Part shown: one piece after another, positions 51,114-58,301 of the stretch
Layout: each line of letters opens with the position of its first letter
How positions within the stretch are numbered: position 1 is the first letter of the stretch
Assembly (NCBI GenBank): GCA_023382265.1
Contig: JAMCPX010000028.1
Location: 1-58,301, forward strand
From: Deltaproteobacteria bacterium
GTDB taxonomy: Bacteria; JAMCPX01
DNA: 58,301 nucleotides
Direction of reading: 5' to 3'
The notes under the pieces: model-generated
Told to the model about the DNA's origin: nothing
The model's input: the letters and a program-made list of their open reading frames with translations, nothing else
Databases searched by the model: none
Made by a program: the position numbers and the translations under genes

Positions 51114-52561
51114 TCGTCTACAGCAGTATGTGCCGCCTCAACAGCCTTACCTTCAATAGATACTATGCTCCGGTCCTCTTTAATCTCCTTCAGCTCAGCC
51201 CTGAACCACATGGCTGCAATCGGGATATCAAGTGCCTTGGCTGCACATTCCTTTGTCGTCCAGACCCTGATGGCTGCGTGTTTCTGACCGAGGGGAGATC
51301 GTGCACACAGGGCCTGCTCGCTTGATGTCATATAGACATGCGTGCCTTTCAAAAGGGTATCTTTAATCCGTTCTACATCTACACCTATGGGATGGTTTCC
51401 CCCTACAGCAACAGCGAAGCGGTCATCATGAGACGCACTGCAGTAAAAGCCCTGTTTGTTCCCTGATGGAACGCACGCAGGATGTATGCCGTCCGGGGCT
51501 ATCGTTTCTATGAGTGAGGGATCATCCGGGACCCCGGTTCTGTAGAGGATACGCGATAGACGCTTGAGTGCAATCCTTGCACCTATGTGCATGTTTCTTT
51601 TGCCCGGATGACGCCTGCGTACTATCTCAAGCTCATGCGGCGATAATATGTTTTCCGCAAACGGCAAAATGCTTGCCAGCTCTACCACAGACATGCCCAT
51701 GCTTCTTTCCTTTATGACCCGGAGCTTGTCCGTGCCGATATCTATCACCCATTCCGGCACCTGTATCTTGTTTTTGAATACATCCTTCATTCTTACGCCT
51801 GAAACAGCCTCGCAGAGTTCTCCATTTTTGTCATATATCCATATATCAAAAACGAGCGTGTCTGCTTCATCAGCCATTGGTATAACCCTGCAAAAATACG
51901 ATTCCCCGGCTATAGCGGGGTGAATAATTGTTCTGACAGCATAGCCGACCGGGAAGGCAATGTAGCCTCGATAGCGTTGTCCCCATGCACTGGCAACATG
52001 GAACGCAGCATCAAGAACAAACGGAGAGCCCAGAGGCGGGTTGGGGATTCCTATGACGGGTGCCTGAAGGGTTGCCACGGCTCCGTCGTGGAATAGGAAC
52101 ACGGTTCCCACTGCGTTATGGAATGACGCACCGAATTTCACCATCTCTTTGTAAAGTCTTTCTGCCGTTACCGCATAGCATAGCCCCTCTCCTGCACACG
52201 CTATGTCCAGAGGTATGGGCACAGGAGGGGGTATATCGGAAAATGTTACACGGGCGTGCTCACGGATACGTGAAATGGAGACACCCGGTGCACGCACGAA
52301 GGTGCCGATGGAGGCAGTTACCTCACCGTTTTCTTTCGTCTCAATGTCAGCGACAACTTCAGCAGAAGATTTTTCAGCAGGGAGCACAAGGAACCTTAAA
52401 AATTCCGCATCACAGGAATTCATGACTTTTCTTCCGGGACATCCGGACGTTACAGCTTCGGCAAGCCTCTCAAGAGATTCCACAGCCGGATACACGGCAC
52501 GCCCCTCTACACTATGATCAAAAAGATAAGGATGATTTTCTATCCGAATGATGGAACGCAT
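51077..52561 (-). CDS. Polyketide-type dehydratase fused to phosphopantetheinyl transferase
   Basis: A 494-residue two-domain protein. The N-terminal half has a hotdog dehydratase start with HPYLFDHSVEGRAVYPAVE (His10 is the probable base) and a second catalytic element SPFVLDAAFHVAS (Asp184), as in polyketide synthase DH domains. The C-terminal half (about 310-494) is a Sfp-type phosphopantetheinyl transferase with metal motif GVDVERIKD and WTTKECAAKAL. It could both dehydrate 3-hydroxyacyl chains and activate a carrier protein. It is the last gene of a coupled set with the ketosynthases and thioesterase. The ATG at 52561 gives the conserved DH start; a GTG 30 bases earlier overlaps the thioesterase gene. 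The fusion reading is sure; substrate unknown. Confidence 0.85.
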   Translation of the reverse strand: MRSIIRIENHPYLFDHSVEGRAVYPAVESLERLAEAVTSGCPGRKVMNSCDAEFLRFLVLPAEKSSAEVVADIETKENGEVTASIGTFVRAPGVSISRIREHARVTFSDIPPPVPIPLDIACAGEGLCYAVTAERLYKEMVKFGASFHNAVGTVFLFHDGAVATLQAPVIGIPNPPLGSPFVLDAAFHVASAWGQRYRGYIAFPVGYAVRTIIHPAIAGESYFCRVIPMADEADTLVFDIWIYDKNGELCEAVSGVRMKDVFKNKIQVPEWVIDIGTDKLRVIKERSMGMSVVELASILPFAENILSPHELEIVRRRHPGKRNMHIGARIALKRLSRILYRTGVPDDPSLIETIAPDGIHPACVPSGNKQGFYCSASHDDRFAVAVGGNHPIGVDVERIKDTLLKGTHVYMTSSEQALCARSPLGQKHAAIRVWTTKECAAKALDIPIAAMWFRAELKEIKEDRSIVSIEGKAVEAAHTAVDDHLFTVLQIPGA

Positions 52562-52569
52562 GGTGCAAT

Positions 52570-53064
52570 TTATTTCGGGAATGTTTTCCACAGCTGAACA
52601 GTTTTTTTATCAATAGCGATAGGCCATCCTGATTGGTTTATTGCACAATGTTGTGTAAATCCAATACATACAATTTTATTTGTTTCCGCATGGGCAATGA
52701 TGTAATTGAATGCAACCTTGACACGGCTTATCTCACCTGGACGCGTGTAAATCCACATAGGATCGTCGTAATACAGGGGTGAATGATAAGTTACGCCCAG
52801 ATCTATAATAGGATACACATAACCGCTGTCTTCCACCTCTTTGTAGGGGTATCCAACATCCCTCATCAAACACGAGCGACCTAGTTCGAAATACCTGAGA
52901 TAATTTGCATGGTAAACGACCCCTGATCTATCAGTATCCGCATACAGTGTCCTGTTGAACACCTTGTGCCAGACAAGCTTACCGACAGTGTCCCTGACAA
53001 AATTAGCTCCATCAAACGGATGATTCGTGGTTGTTGCTTCAGGTTTAAATGGTGAGGGTCTCAT
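52570..53064 (-). CDS. Hotdog acyl-CoA/ACP thioesterase (4HBT/YbgC type)
   Basis: The 164-residue single hotdog protein has the 4-hydroxybenzoyl-CoA thioesterase signature YADTDRSGVVYHANYLRYFE with the catalytic Asp (43 or 45), then DLGVTYHSPLYYDDPMWI. It should release a chain from CoA or a carrier protein, or edit one. A 30-residue N-terminal extension precedes the domain. The ATG overlaps the stop of the second ketosynthase by 4 bases (ATGA), a translational-coupling arrangement. Thioesterases of this type occur in aryl-polyene and related clusters. The released product is unknown. Confidence 0.85.
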   Translation of the reverse strand: MRPSPFKPEATTTNHPFDGANFVRDTVGKLVWHKVFNRTLYADTDRSGVVYHANYLRYFELGRSCLMRDVGYPYKEVEDSGYVYPIIDLGVTYHSPLYYDDPMWIYTRPGEISRVKVAFNYIIAHAETNKIVCIGFTQHCAINQSGWPIAIDKKTVQLWKTFPK

Positions 53065-54329
53065 TTACACCCCATGAACACGATGCAGCAGTTTGTCCCG
53101 CCGAAACCAAAAGCATTGGACATGGCAATTTCCACCTTCTGTTTCCGTGCCTCATTGGGTACAACGTCGACATCCTGAAAGCCCGGGTCAGGGATGTGGT
53201 TCATGGTTGGGAGGATAATCCCTTGGTGCATGCCCTCTATTGTCAATGCACCCTCGATTGCAGCCGCAGCTCCCAGGGTATGACCGATCTGGGATTTATT
53301 GGATGAAATAGGGGTATGCTCAAGCGCTTTGCCGAACACCTCCCGTATACAATTTATCTCGTTCAAATCACCCTTGGGTGTAGAAGTGCCGTGCGTGTTT
53401 ATGTACTGGATATCTGCGGGACTCATGCCAGCATCATCAATGGCCTCCTGCATTGCCCGGACAACCGTGGGTCCGTTCGGCCTTGTAAAATGGTAGGCAT
53501 CGGATGTCCAGCCTACGCCGATGACCTCGGCCCTGGGCTTTAGACCATAGATGGACATCATCTCTTCAGCTGCCAGAACAACGACTCCTGCACCTTCGGA
53601 CAGAACAAAACCCTGGCGGTCGATACTGAACGGTCTGGACGCCTGTCCGGGATCATTCCATGCACGGTCTTTTTCCGTCACTTTTATTACCGCATTCATG
53701 TTGGCAAATCCGTGAAGGATCTCAGGCATAATCGGGGTATCTACCCCGCCGGCGAGAACAAAATCACTGTCTCCGTCCCGTATCATCCTGGCGCCGATCC
53801 CGATGGCGTAATTTCCTGAAGCACATGCCGCCTGCGGAGAGAAGATCGGGCCCGTGAAGCCTAAAAGCATGCTTGCCTTTCCTGAAGGCAGGTTGGCGCA
53901 AAGGTTCGGGAGAAGGTAGTTGCTGACGCTGTTGGGACCCTTCTCCTGCAAATTGATCATTGCTTTCCTATAGGCATCATGTCCGTTTATCGCGGAACCG
54001 ATCATACAGGCGGTCCTTTCTTTTACACCGTCGACCATCTCAAGTCCTGCGTTTGTCAATGCATCTTTGCATACCGACATAGTAAGGATCACGTACATTG
54101 CGTTCCATTCCTTGGCTTCTTTCTCACTAGAAAAATCCAGACCAGCAGGGTTCCAATCGGGAATTTCTCCAACAATATTGGCAGACGTATCCACCGTGCA
54201 CCTTGTAACGCGGCGGAACCCGGTTTCCCCTTTTACAGCTCTATTCCATGTTTCTTCCATGGTTTTTCCTAATGGGGTTGCAACTGCATATCCTACTACA
54301 AAAACCCGTCTATTTTTAGGTGATTTCAT
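53061..54329 (-). CDS. Beta-ketoacyl-ACP synthase (FabF-like), second copy
   Basis: The 422-residue condensing enzyme has a complete triad: Cys169 in QAACASGNY, His313 in NTHGTSTPKGD and His350 in NKSQIGHTLGAAAAIEG. The fold is FabF-like (KAS II). It extends acyl chains with malonyl-ACP. It is not a chain-length factor, which would lack the Cys. The GC-rich gene starts 7 bases after the first ketosynthase and overlaps the thioesterase, so the four are one operon. The chain it builds cannot be read. A related but distinct sequence follows upstream, so the pair is not a recent exact duplication. Confidence 0.93.
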   Translation of the reverse strand: MKSPKNRRVFVVGYAVATPLGKTMEETWNRAVKGETGFRRVTRCTVDTSANIVGEIPDWNPAGLDFSSEKEAKEWNAMYVILTMSVCKDALTNAGLEMVDGVKERTACMIGSAINGHDAYRKAMINLQEKGPNSVSNYLLPNLCANLPSGKASMLLGFTGPIFSPQAACASGNYAIGIGARMIRDGDSDFVLAGGVDTPIMPEILHGFANMNAVIKVTEKDRAWNDPGQASRPFSIDRQGFVLSEGAGVVVLAAEEMMSIYGLKPRAEVIGVGWTSDAYHFTRPNGPTVVRAMQEAIDDAGMSPADIQYINTHGTSTPKGDLNEINCIREVFGKALEHTPISSNKSQIGHTLGAAAAIEGALTIEGMHQGIILPTMNHIPDPGFQDVDVVPNEARKQKVEIAMSNAFGFGGTNCCIVFMGCK

Positions 54330-54336
54330 ACTTCTC

Positions 54337-55587
54337 TCATTTAATCCTGTGAAATATTATGCAGGCATTGGCTCCACCGAATCCGAATGCGTTCTTTAAA
54401 ACATATTTTTGTTTCAGCGTTCTAACAGATCCGGGAACACAGTCAATGCTTATTGACGGGTCAGGCTTATAGTTTATCGTTGGAAGAATAGCGTCCCTCA
54501 TCATGCCTTCCATGGCAAATATACTCTCCAGGGCACTGGATGCACCCATTGCATGGCCGATCATGGATTTGTTGGCACTGACCGGAGGAATATTATTCTG
54601 AAAGATCTTCCTGAGTGCCAGATATTCAACATCATCGCCTACCTTGGTTGAGGTCGCATGTGCATTGACCGCACTGATATCCCCTGGTGCTATGCCTGCA
54701 TGCTTTATGGCACCATCGATACAATGTACGATAGTATCCTGCCGTGGCGCTACGGAGTGATATGCATCGGCTGTCATGGCCCACCCTGCCAGCTCTATGG
54801 AGTAGTTTAATCCGTGCGCCTTTGCAAACTCCTTTGTTGACAGTATTATACATCCTGCCCCCTCTGAAATGATGAACCCGCGCCTGTTGATGGAAAACGG
54901 CCTGCTGGCCAGTGAAGGCGTTTCCGGAGCGGACTCCGCACTGTTCTGGTATGCACCGTTCATAGTGGCAAACCCGGCCACAATGCTTTCCACAAGAGGG
55001 AAATCCACTGCCCCGCAAATGGCAACATCAGCCATGCCGCTCTGCAATAACATGGCCCCGATAATCATCGAGGTGCTTCCCGTGGCACAGGCCGTGACCG
55101 TGGTAAGAATAGGGCCTGTGGCATTGGTAAGGATCGATATCTTGCCTCCGACCATATTGATGCAGGAATTCGGGTTCACATACGGCTTGGGCAGTTGTCC
55201 GGATTGCACCATGGTCCTGTCCGCATCGAGCACAGCATCAAGTCCCCCGATAGCCGTACTGAACGTGGTTGCTATTCTTGGTGATAACTCACCGGTAATG
55301 TCCAGTTTGATCTTCTTTAAGGTACGATGGACCACGAGCATGCCGTATTTAAAGATTGGTGATTTCCAGTGTACCATTTCCCTTGGTCTTAAGAATGGGT
55401 ACGGTGCAACATCAACGTCCGCAACCTCTCCAGCAATCTGCACCGGAAAATTCTCTCGCAATGGGAACCGCGTCAGTGGACCTATACCGCTCTGTCCCTC
55501 TGCAGCCCTGTTCCATTGATCCTCAAAGACAGTACCGAGTGGAGACACGGCATCGTATCCCAAAACCACGGGCACGGGTGTTTTCAT
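54337..55587 (-). CDS. Beta-ketoacyl-ACP synthase (FabF-like), first copy
   Basis: The 416-residue condensing enzyme has Cys167 in TVTACATGST, His310 in VNAHATSTKVGD and His345 in NKSMIGHAMGASSALES, so it is catalytically complete. N-terminal residues VVLGYDAVSPLGTVFEDQWNRAAEG match FabF folds. Aryl-polyene clusters also pair two FabF-like synthases, one sometimes a chain-length factor; here both keep Cys. AGGAGC is six bases before the ATG. It is first in the operon; a long AT-rich repeat separates it from the radical SAM genes. Differences from the second copy in the pocket region point to a different substrate, as inference. Confidence 0.93.
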   Translation of the reverse strand: MKTPVPVVLGYDAVSPLGTVFEDQWNRAAEGQSGIGPLTRFPLRENFPVQIAGEVADVDVAPYPFLRPREMVHWKSPIFKYGMLVVHRTLKKIKLDITGELSPRIATTFSTAIGGLDAVLDADRTMVQSGQLPKPYVNPNSCINMVGGKISILTNATGPILTTVTACATGSTSMIIGAMLLQSGMADVAICGAVDFPLVESIVAGFATMNGAYQNSAESAPETPSLASRPFSINRRGFIISEGAGCIILSTKEFAKAHGLNYSIELAGWAMTADAYHSVAPRQDTIVHCIDGAIKHAGIAPGDISAVNAHATSTKVGDDVEYLALRKIFQNNIPPVSANKSMIGHAMGASSALESIFAMEGMMRDAILPTINYKPDPSISIDCVPGSVRTLKQKYVLKNAFGFGGANACIIFHRIK

Positions 55588-55684
55588 AACCAGCTCCTAT
55601 CCGTATTCAACCAAAAAAATGTAGTGAGGAAGTTTTCCAATAATTCTGCTGTTTGCTCAAACTTTCCGATCCGCGTTTTCTTAA

Positions 55685-55828
55685 ATACTAAATTCCGATA
55701 TCTAAATTCCAAACAAATCCTAAATCTTAAACTCAAATATTCAAAACAGAGTGGTATACCGTTTTGATTTTTTGTCATTTGATATCGTTTAGAAATCAGG
55801 ATTTTGAATTCGGAATTTGATATTATAT
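55685..55828. repeat. AT-rich imperfect palindrome between KAS and radical SAM genes
   Basis: The 309 bases between the two gene groups hold no credible gene. Two arms of about 60 bases mirror each other imperfectly: the left has AAATTCCGA, AAATCCT and TCAAAAC, and the right carries their reverse complements in matching order around a centre near 55750. Words like AAATTCC and CAAAT recur. Such degenerate intergenic repeats are known in some delta-proteobacterial and planctomycete genomes. It could form a large hairpin that separates the two transcription units. Confidence 0.5.
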
Positions 55829-55896
55829 GTTTATTCAAATATTTACTCACTGCACAAATCCCCTTATTTTTAAATGCAATTTTTTTGATCAATGGA

Positions 55897-56898
55897 TTAC
55901 CACGGGATGAAGCGGTATAATTTGGCGAACATTTCATAGACCTCAACCCAGTGCTGGAAATCCTCGGGGCTGCGCATATGTGCCCGCTTATTTACCATTA
56001 CCCAGCTCATGTGTGCGGCTCCATCCTTACATGTTGAACACTCACGGGTGGCTGATGTGCAGCACCTATGCGTTGTTTTTAGATCGGCTCCCCATCTTAT
56101 GAACCGTATTAGCCTCTTGGGTTGAGGGTCACGAGTATCCATCGGCTCTGTTACAGAAGGACATTCCATCCATCCCCATGTCTTGTCGAGCATCTTTCCG
56201 CTTGTTATTATTTTATGGTAGTACTTACTGGATATAACGGTATCGCTGTACCTTTCCAGCATATCATCCATTTCATCGCGTGCACGCTCGAGTATCTCTG
56301 GAGTCCACACGAAGCCTTCCACCTCCTCATCATTCGAGAACAACTGCAGATGTACTTTTAACCCGGCATCCGAGATCTTTTTAATAATCCGTTCAATCGT
56401 ACCGGTCCCAACCTGTCTGGGCGTTATCGTGTACAGATAATACGTATAAGGGTCGCCTTTATAATTCTTCAGGGATATGCCAAAGGTATTTTTACCCCGC
56501 AGGACTTGTTCTTCGTTTTCATCTCCCCACAGGGAGATTCCTACCATCATGTCAGGGAAACGGTCCCTGGGAATTTTGATAAGGCCGTTTGTTGCGCAAT
56601 ACGTGGGGATGCGTTTGTAAAATGCCCCAATTCTGTCAAGGAAGAGCGTGGGTTCTCCGCCGATCAATATCGCAAGATTCACCCCTCTCTCTTTCTCCTT
56701 ATCTACAAATTTCTCCCATTTCCCGAGGTCTGTTTCCTCCTCCAGTTTGTGTTCGTCAGAGGAAAAAAAGAAACAACCTTTGCATCTCAGGTTGCACTTG
56801 TTCGTCATATCATAGATAGAGCTGCGTATATTGAGGTTAGAAATGGCGTTATAACGTTTTTTCCATTCTCCGCTGAGAAGCGTACTTACCGTGTGCAT
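55897..56898 (-). CDS. Radical SAM enzyme, first of two paralogs (GGEP type)
   Basis: The 333-residue protein binds a radical-SAM 4Fe-4S cluster with CNLRCKGC (Cys35, 39, 42) and has the SAM-binding GGEP motif in ILIGGEPTL. A C-terminal cysteine group (RCCTSATRECSTC, about 283-290) is like an auxiliary-cluster or SPASM-type region, but shorter. I chose the ATG at 56898, which has GAAGGA five bases upstream; a TTG 27 bases earlier lies in the same frame. It is the paralog of the gene at 57023, with shared segments LSGEWKK and YDMTNKCNLRC. Its substrate is unknown; the condensing enzymes next door suggest an acyl or peptidyl chain, as inference. Confidence 0.85.
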   Translation of the reverse strand: MHTVSTLLSGEWKKRYNAISNLNIRSSIYDMTNKCNLRCKGCFFFSSDEHKLEEETDLGKWEKFVDKEKERGVNLAILIGGEPTLFLDRIGAFYKRIPTYCATNGLIKIPRDRFPDMMVGISLWGDENEEQVLRGKNTFGISLKNYKGDPYTYYLYTITPRQVGTGTIERIIKKISDAGLKVHLQLFSNDEEVEGFVWTPEILERARDEMDDMLERYSDTVISSKYYHKIITSGKMLDKTWGWMECPSVTEPMDTRDPQPKRLIRFIRWGADLKTTHRCCTSATRECSTCKDGAAHMSWVMVNKRAHMRSPEDFQHWVEVYEMFAKLYRFIPW

Positions 56899-56948
56899 GC
56901 ATCCTTCTCTTTCAGAAATGCACAATAAATGTTATTTCGCTTTCTCAT
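56886..56948 (-). CDS. Candidate 20-residue small ORF before the first radical SAM gene
   Basis: A 20-codon frame with two Cys starts at the ATG at 56948, with AGGAG (56955-56959) six bases upstream and a TAA at 56886. It overlaps the radical SAM start by 13 bases in another frame, so it may be a coupling leader peptide, or by analogy with radical SAM peptide pathways a precursor. Frames this short occur by chance; the ribosome site is the only support. Confidence 0.25.
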   Translation of the reverse strand: MRKRNNIYCAFLKEKDACTR

Positions 56949-57022
56949 AATCCACTCCTTTAGGTTTAATCGTTGTTTTTTTTAACAGAGAGTATTTCAT
57001 TGTCTGTAGAATTTGTATTAAA

Positions 57023-58111
57023 TTAAAAACCGGGCGGCTGTTCAATATGGGAACAAAGATTTTCTCCCTTATCGTATCCTTTAACCCAGACAGCAAGGTA
57101 CGTATCCACGTAATCAAGCCATGATTTAAAGATCTCCGCATTCCCGGTATGTCTGCTCAGCTTTGATGTAACTATAGCACTTCCTGCGGCATAATGTCTG
57201 CAGTCATTGCAATCCGTATCCGGAACACAACATGCCGCTGCCCTGTCCCATGTAAGATCAGTTCTGTACTGACGGAAAGATCTGCCGAGTCCGAATGCAA
57301 CAGACGGGTTCATACGTGGATATGGACATGAAAATAGCTGATACAGGCTGTTTTTGTGGGTATGTACAACCGAATTATAATATGAGAATAATACCGATTC
57401 CGGATACTTTTCCATGAGATCTATCATCACGTTGCGGACTTTATCCAGGGTCCCCGGCGTGTGCAACAGATTCCCCGAATAGTTCAATGGTGCGGAAAAC
57501 ATGTTGAACGTTATTTTGCAGTTGTGTGATGCCAGGAGTTCTGCAGCCTCGTATGCTTCATCAATTGTATCTTTACAAAAAGTGTAGACGAAAACCGCGC
57601 GCGGGTCTCCCTCGTAGTTGTCGATCTGTTTCTTAAGAAGGTTTTTAGCCTTTCTGATTCTAAAACTGGTATCGTCATTGCCCCAAACTGAAATATGTAT
57701 CTTATATCCGACTGATTCCGGAATACGGTTAAGTCCGTTTGTAGCTATACAACCCAGGGGGATTTCATCATAACACGCCTGCAGCAGATCAGGGACCAGA
57801 GAAGGCTCTGCTCCGGCAAGAACCACAAATGTTATACCTCTGTTTTTCTCCTGACGAAAAAGATCTCGCCATGCCTTTGGATCGAGATTTTCCTGTGTAA
57901 ATTGTTTCTCGCCGTTATAGTAGTAACAGCCATCGCACCGCATGTTGCACCTTGTGGCCATATCATATGTTGATTCCCGTAGAAAAAAGTATTTTCTCAC
58001 CTTTTCCCATCGTTCCCGCACACGTGTTTCATGGAGAAGATCTACAAATTTCCATTCCCCGGATAACTGTAACTTTTCCGAAAAAATTAGTGCTGTGTTG
58101 TCCGACACCAT
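57023..58111 (-). CDS. Radical SAM enzyme, second of two paralogs (GAEP type)
   Basis: The 362-residue protein has CNMRCDGC (Cys55, 59, 62) and the SAM-binding motif reads LAGAEPSL, where the paralog and most relatives have GGEP. A C-terminal Cys group (CCVPDTDCNDC) parallels the paralog. I chose the ATG at 58111; a TTG start at 58186 falls inside the insertion-sequence repeat and is not credible. A TTGACA-TATCTT promoter lies just upstream. With the first copy it forms a tandem pair separated by 124 bases. Whether both act on the same chain, or one handles the other's product, is open. Confidence 0.85.
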   Translation of the reverse strand: MVSDNTALIFSEKLQLSGEWKFVDLLHETRVRERWEKVRKYFFLRESTYDMATRCNMRCDGCYYYNGEKQFTQENLDPKAWRDLFRQEKNRGITFVVLAGAEPSLVPDLLQACYDEIPLGCIATNGLNRIPESVGYKIHISVWGNDDTSFRIRKAKNLLKKQIDNYEGDPRAVFVYTFCKDTIDEAYEAAELLASHNCKITFNMFSAPLNYSGNLLHTPGTLDKVRNVMIDLMEKYPESVLFSYYNSVVHTHKNSLYQLFSCPYPRMNPSVAFGLGRSFRQYRTDLTWDRAAACCVPDTDCNDCRHYAAGSAIVTSKLSRHTGNAEIFKSWLDYVDTYLAVWVKGYDKGENLCSHIEQPPGF

Positions 58112-58130
58112 TATATTTATACCCCAAAAA

Positions 58131-58158
58131 AAGATACACGTTTCTAATTTGTTGTCAA
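58131..58158 (-). promoter_or_regulatory. Candidate promoter of the radical SAM pair
   Basis: On the minus strand TTGACA (58153-58158), a 16-base spacer, then TATCTT (58131-58136, four of six). Predicted start near 58124, about 13 bases before the ATG at 58111. It lies between the gene and the insertion-sequence repeats, so the cluster probably begins here. Confidence 0.45.
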
Positions 58159-58181
58159 TACTTTGTAATTGTTGTGTGATA

Positions 58182-58224
58182 GCCAAGTGAAAATGTCATC
58201 TCTAACTGCCGAGTGAAAATGTCA
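58182..58224. mobile_element. Insertion-sequence end with tandem repeats
   Basis: Two near-identical copies of a 17-base word, GCCaAGTGAAAATGTCA (58182-58198) and GCCgAGTGAAAATGTCA (58208-58224), lie 26 bases apart. Multiple terminal repeats of this kind are typical of IS21-like element ends. The start of a transposase-like frame follows. The outer boundary is near 58170 but no target duplication can be checked, as the other end is outside the window. Confidence 0.55.
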
Positions 58225-58258
58225 GTAGTATATCCTGTCATAAAGACAGGAGGAAGGG

Positions 58259-58301
58259 ATGATACTGACAATGAATGATAAAAAGAGAGCAAATGTAATA
58301 G
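58259..58301 (+). CDS. Partial transposase-like protein, N-terminus only
   Basis: An ATG at 58259 has a strong AGGAGG (58248-58253) five bases upstream. Fourteen residues are visible, MILTMNDKKRANVI, before the window ends. The start and its position behind the IS end repeats suggest a transposase of the IS21 or ISNCY group; I cannot separate these from so little. Frame and start are supported; the family is inferred from context. Confidence 0.5.
   Translation, partial: MILTMNDKKRANVI

Noticed and set aside
54869-55519. A 216-codon plus-strand frame opposite the first ketosynthase
   Set aside because: It has no recognisable domain and lies wholly within a complete FabF-like gene; long antisense frames are common in GC-rich genes.
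55584-55946. A minus-strand frame of about 120 codons across the cluster repeat
   Set aside because: It is the chance translation of the AT-rich palindrome: it reads as runs of Phe, Arg, Ile and Ser with no domain, and its start lies inside the first radical SAM gene.
58112-58186. A TTG start 25 codons upstream for the second radical SAM protein
   Set aside because: It begins inside the insertion-sequence repeats; the ATG at 58111 fits the paralog and has its own promoter.
1-58301. CRISPR arrays, rRNA genes, integrase or attachment sites
   Set aside because: No regularly spaced direct repeats, no rRNA-like stretches and no integrase were seen on either strand.

Overview
The window comes from a Gram-negative bacterium with an outer membrane. 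It has lipoprotein signal peptides, beta-barrel proteins ending in aromatic residues, and a type IV pilus set. The translation block thrS-infC-rpmI-rplT-pheS-pheT-ihfA-merR/tRNA-Pro/surE-pcm-nlpD-like and the order pilB-pilT-pilC-pilS-pilR are typical of delta-proteobacterial (Desulfobacterota-like) genomes; the exact lineage cannot be fixed from the sequence. Base composition is uneven. Core genes are AT-rich (one counted 60-base line inside infC is 19/60 G+C), while three blocks are clearly richer: the acyltransferase near 1 kb, the P-type ATPase at 19-21.5 kb (34/60 in one counted line) and the 51-58 kb biosynthetic cluster (33/60 in one counted line).

Layout. 0-1.6 kb: an antitoxin, a truncated PIN toxin and an acyltransferase. 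1.7-6.7 kb: an RNA methyltransferase, a YwbE-like protein, hemE (opposite strand) and a proton-type P-type ATPase. 6.8-17.7 kb: two valine tRNAs and a long plus-strand run of translation genes, then tRNA-Pro, surE, pcm, an NlpD-like lipoprotein and an MFS transporter. infC begins at an AUA codon, and rpoS is missing from its usual place after the nlpD-like gene. 17.9-21.5 kb: pyrD and a second, GC-rich P-type ATPase. 21.6-34.2 kb: minus-strand envelope genes: a secreted GH15-like enzyme with a Cys-rich C-terminal anchor, transaldolase, a beta-barrel, a kelch relic, and a tightly packed seven-gene operon (34210 to 25902) with a secreted protein of unknown family, a START/SRPBCC protein, a lipoprotein GH1 enzyme, a lipoprotein alpha/beta hydrolase, a beta-barrel, a class III adenylate cyclase and a lipoprotein. 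34.4-41.9 kb: acyl-CoA synthetase, an ABC-2 exporter, secA and a Liv-type binding lipoprotein. 42.1-49.2 kb: pilBTCSR behind a strong sigma-70-like promoter. 49.2-50.7 kb: a family 5 solute-binding lipoprotein.

51.1-58.1 kb is the most unusual part. Reading leftwards it holds two tandem radical SAM enzymes, two complete beta-ketoacyl synthases, a hotdog thioesterase, and a protein joining a polyketide-type dehydratase domain to a phosphopantetheinyl transferase. No carrier protein, ketoreductase or exporter is in view. The set looks like part of an iterative type II fatty acid/polyketide pathway (aryl-polyene-like or ladderane-like in gene content) with radical chemistry added. Its left flank carries a decayed PIN gene and its right flank an insertion-sequence end, so acquisition by transfer is plausible. 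The product cannot be read from the sequence.
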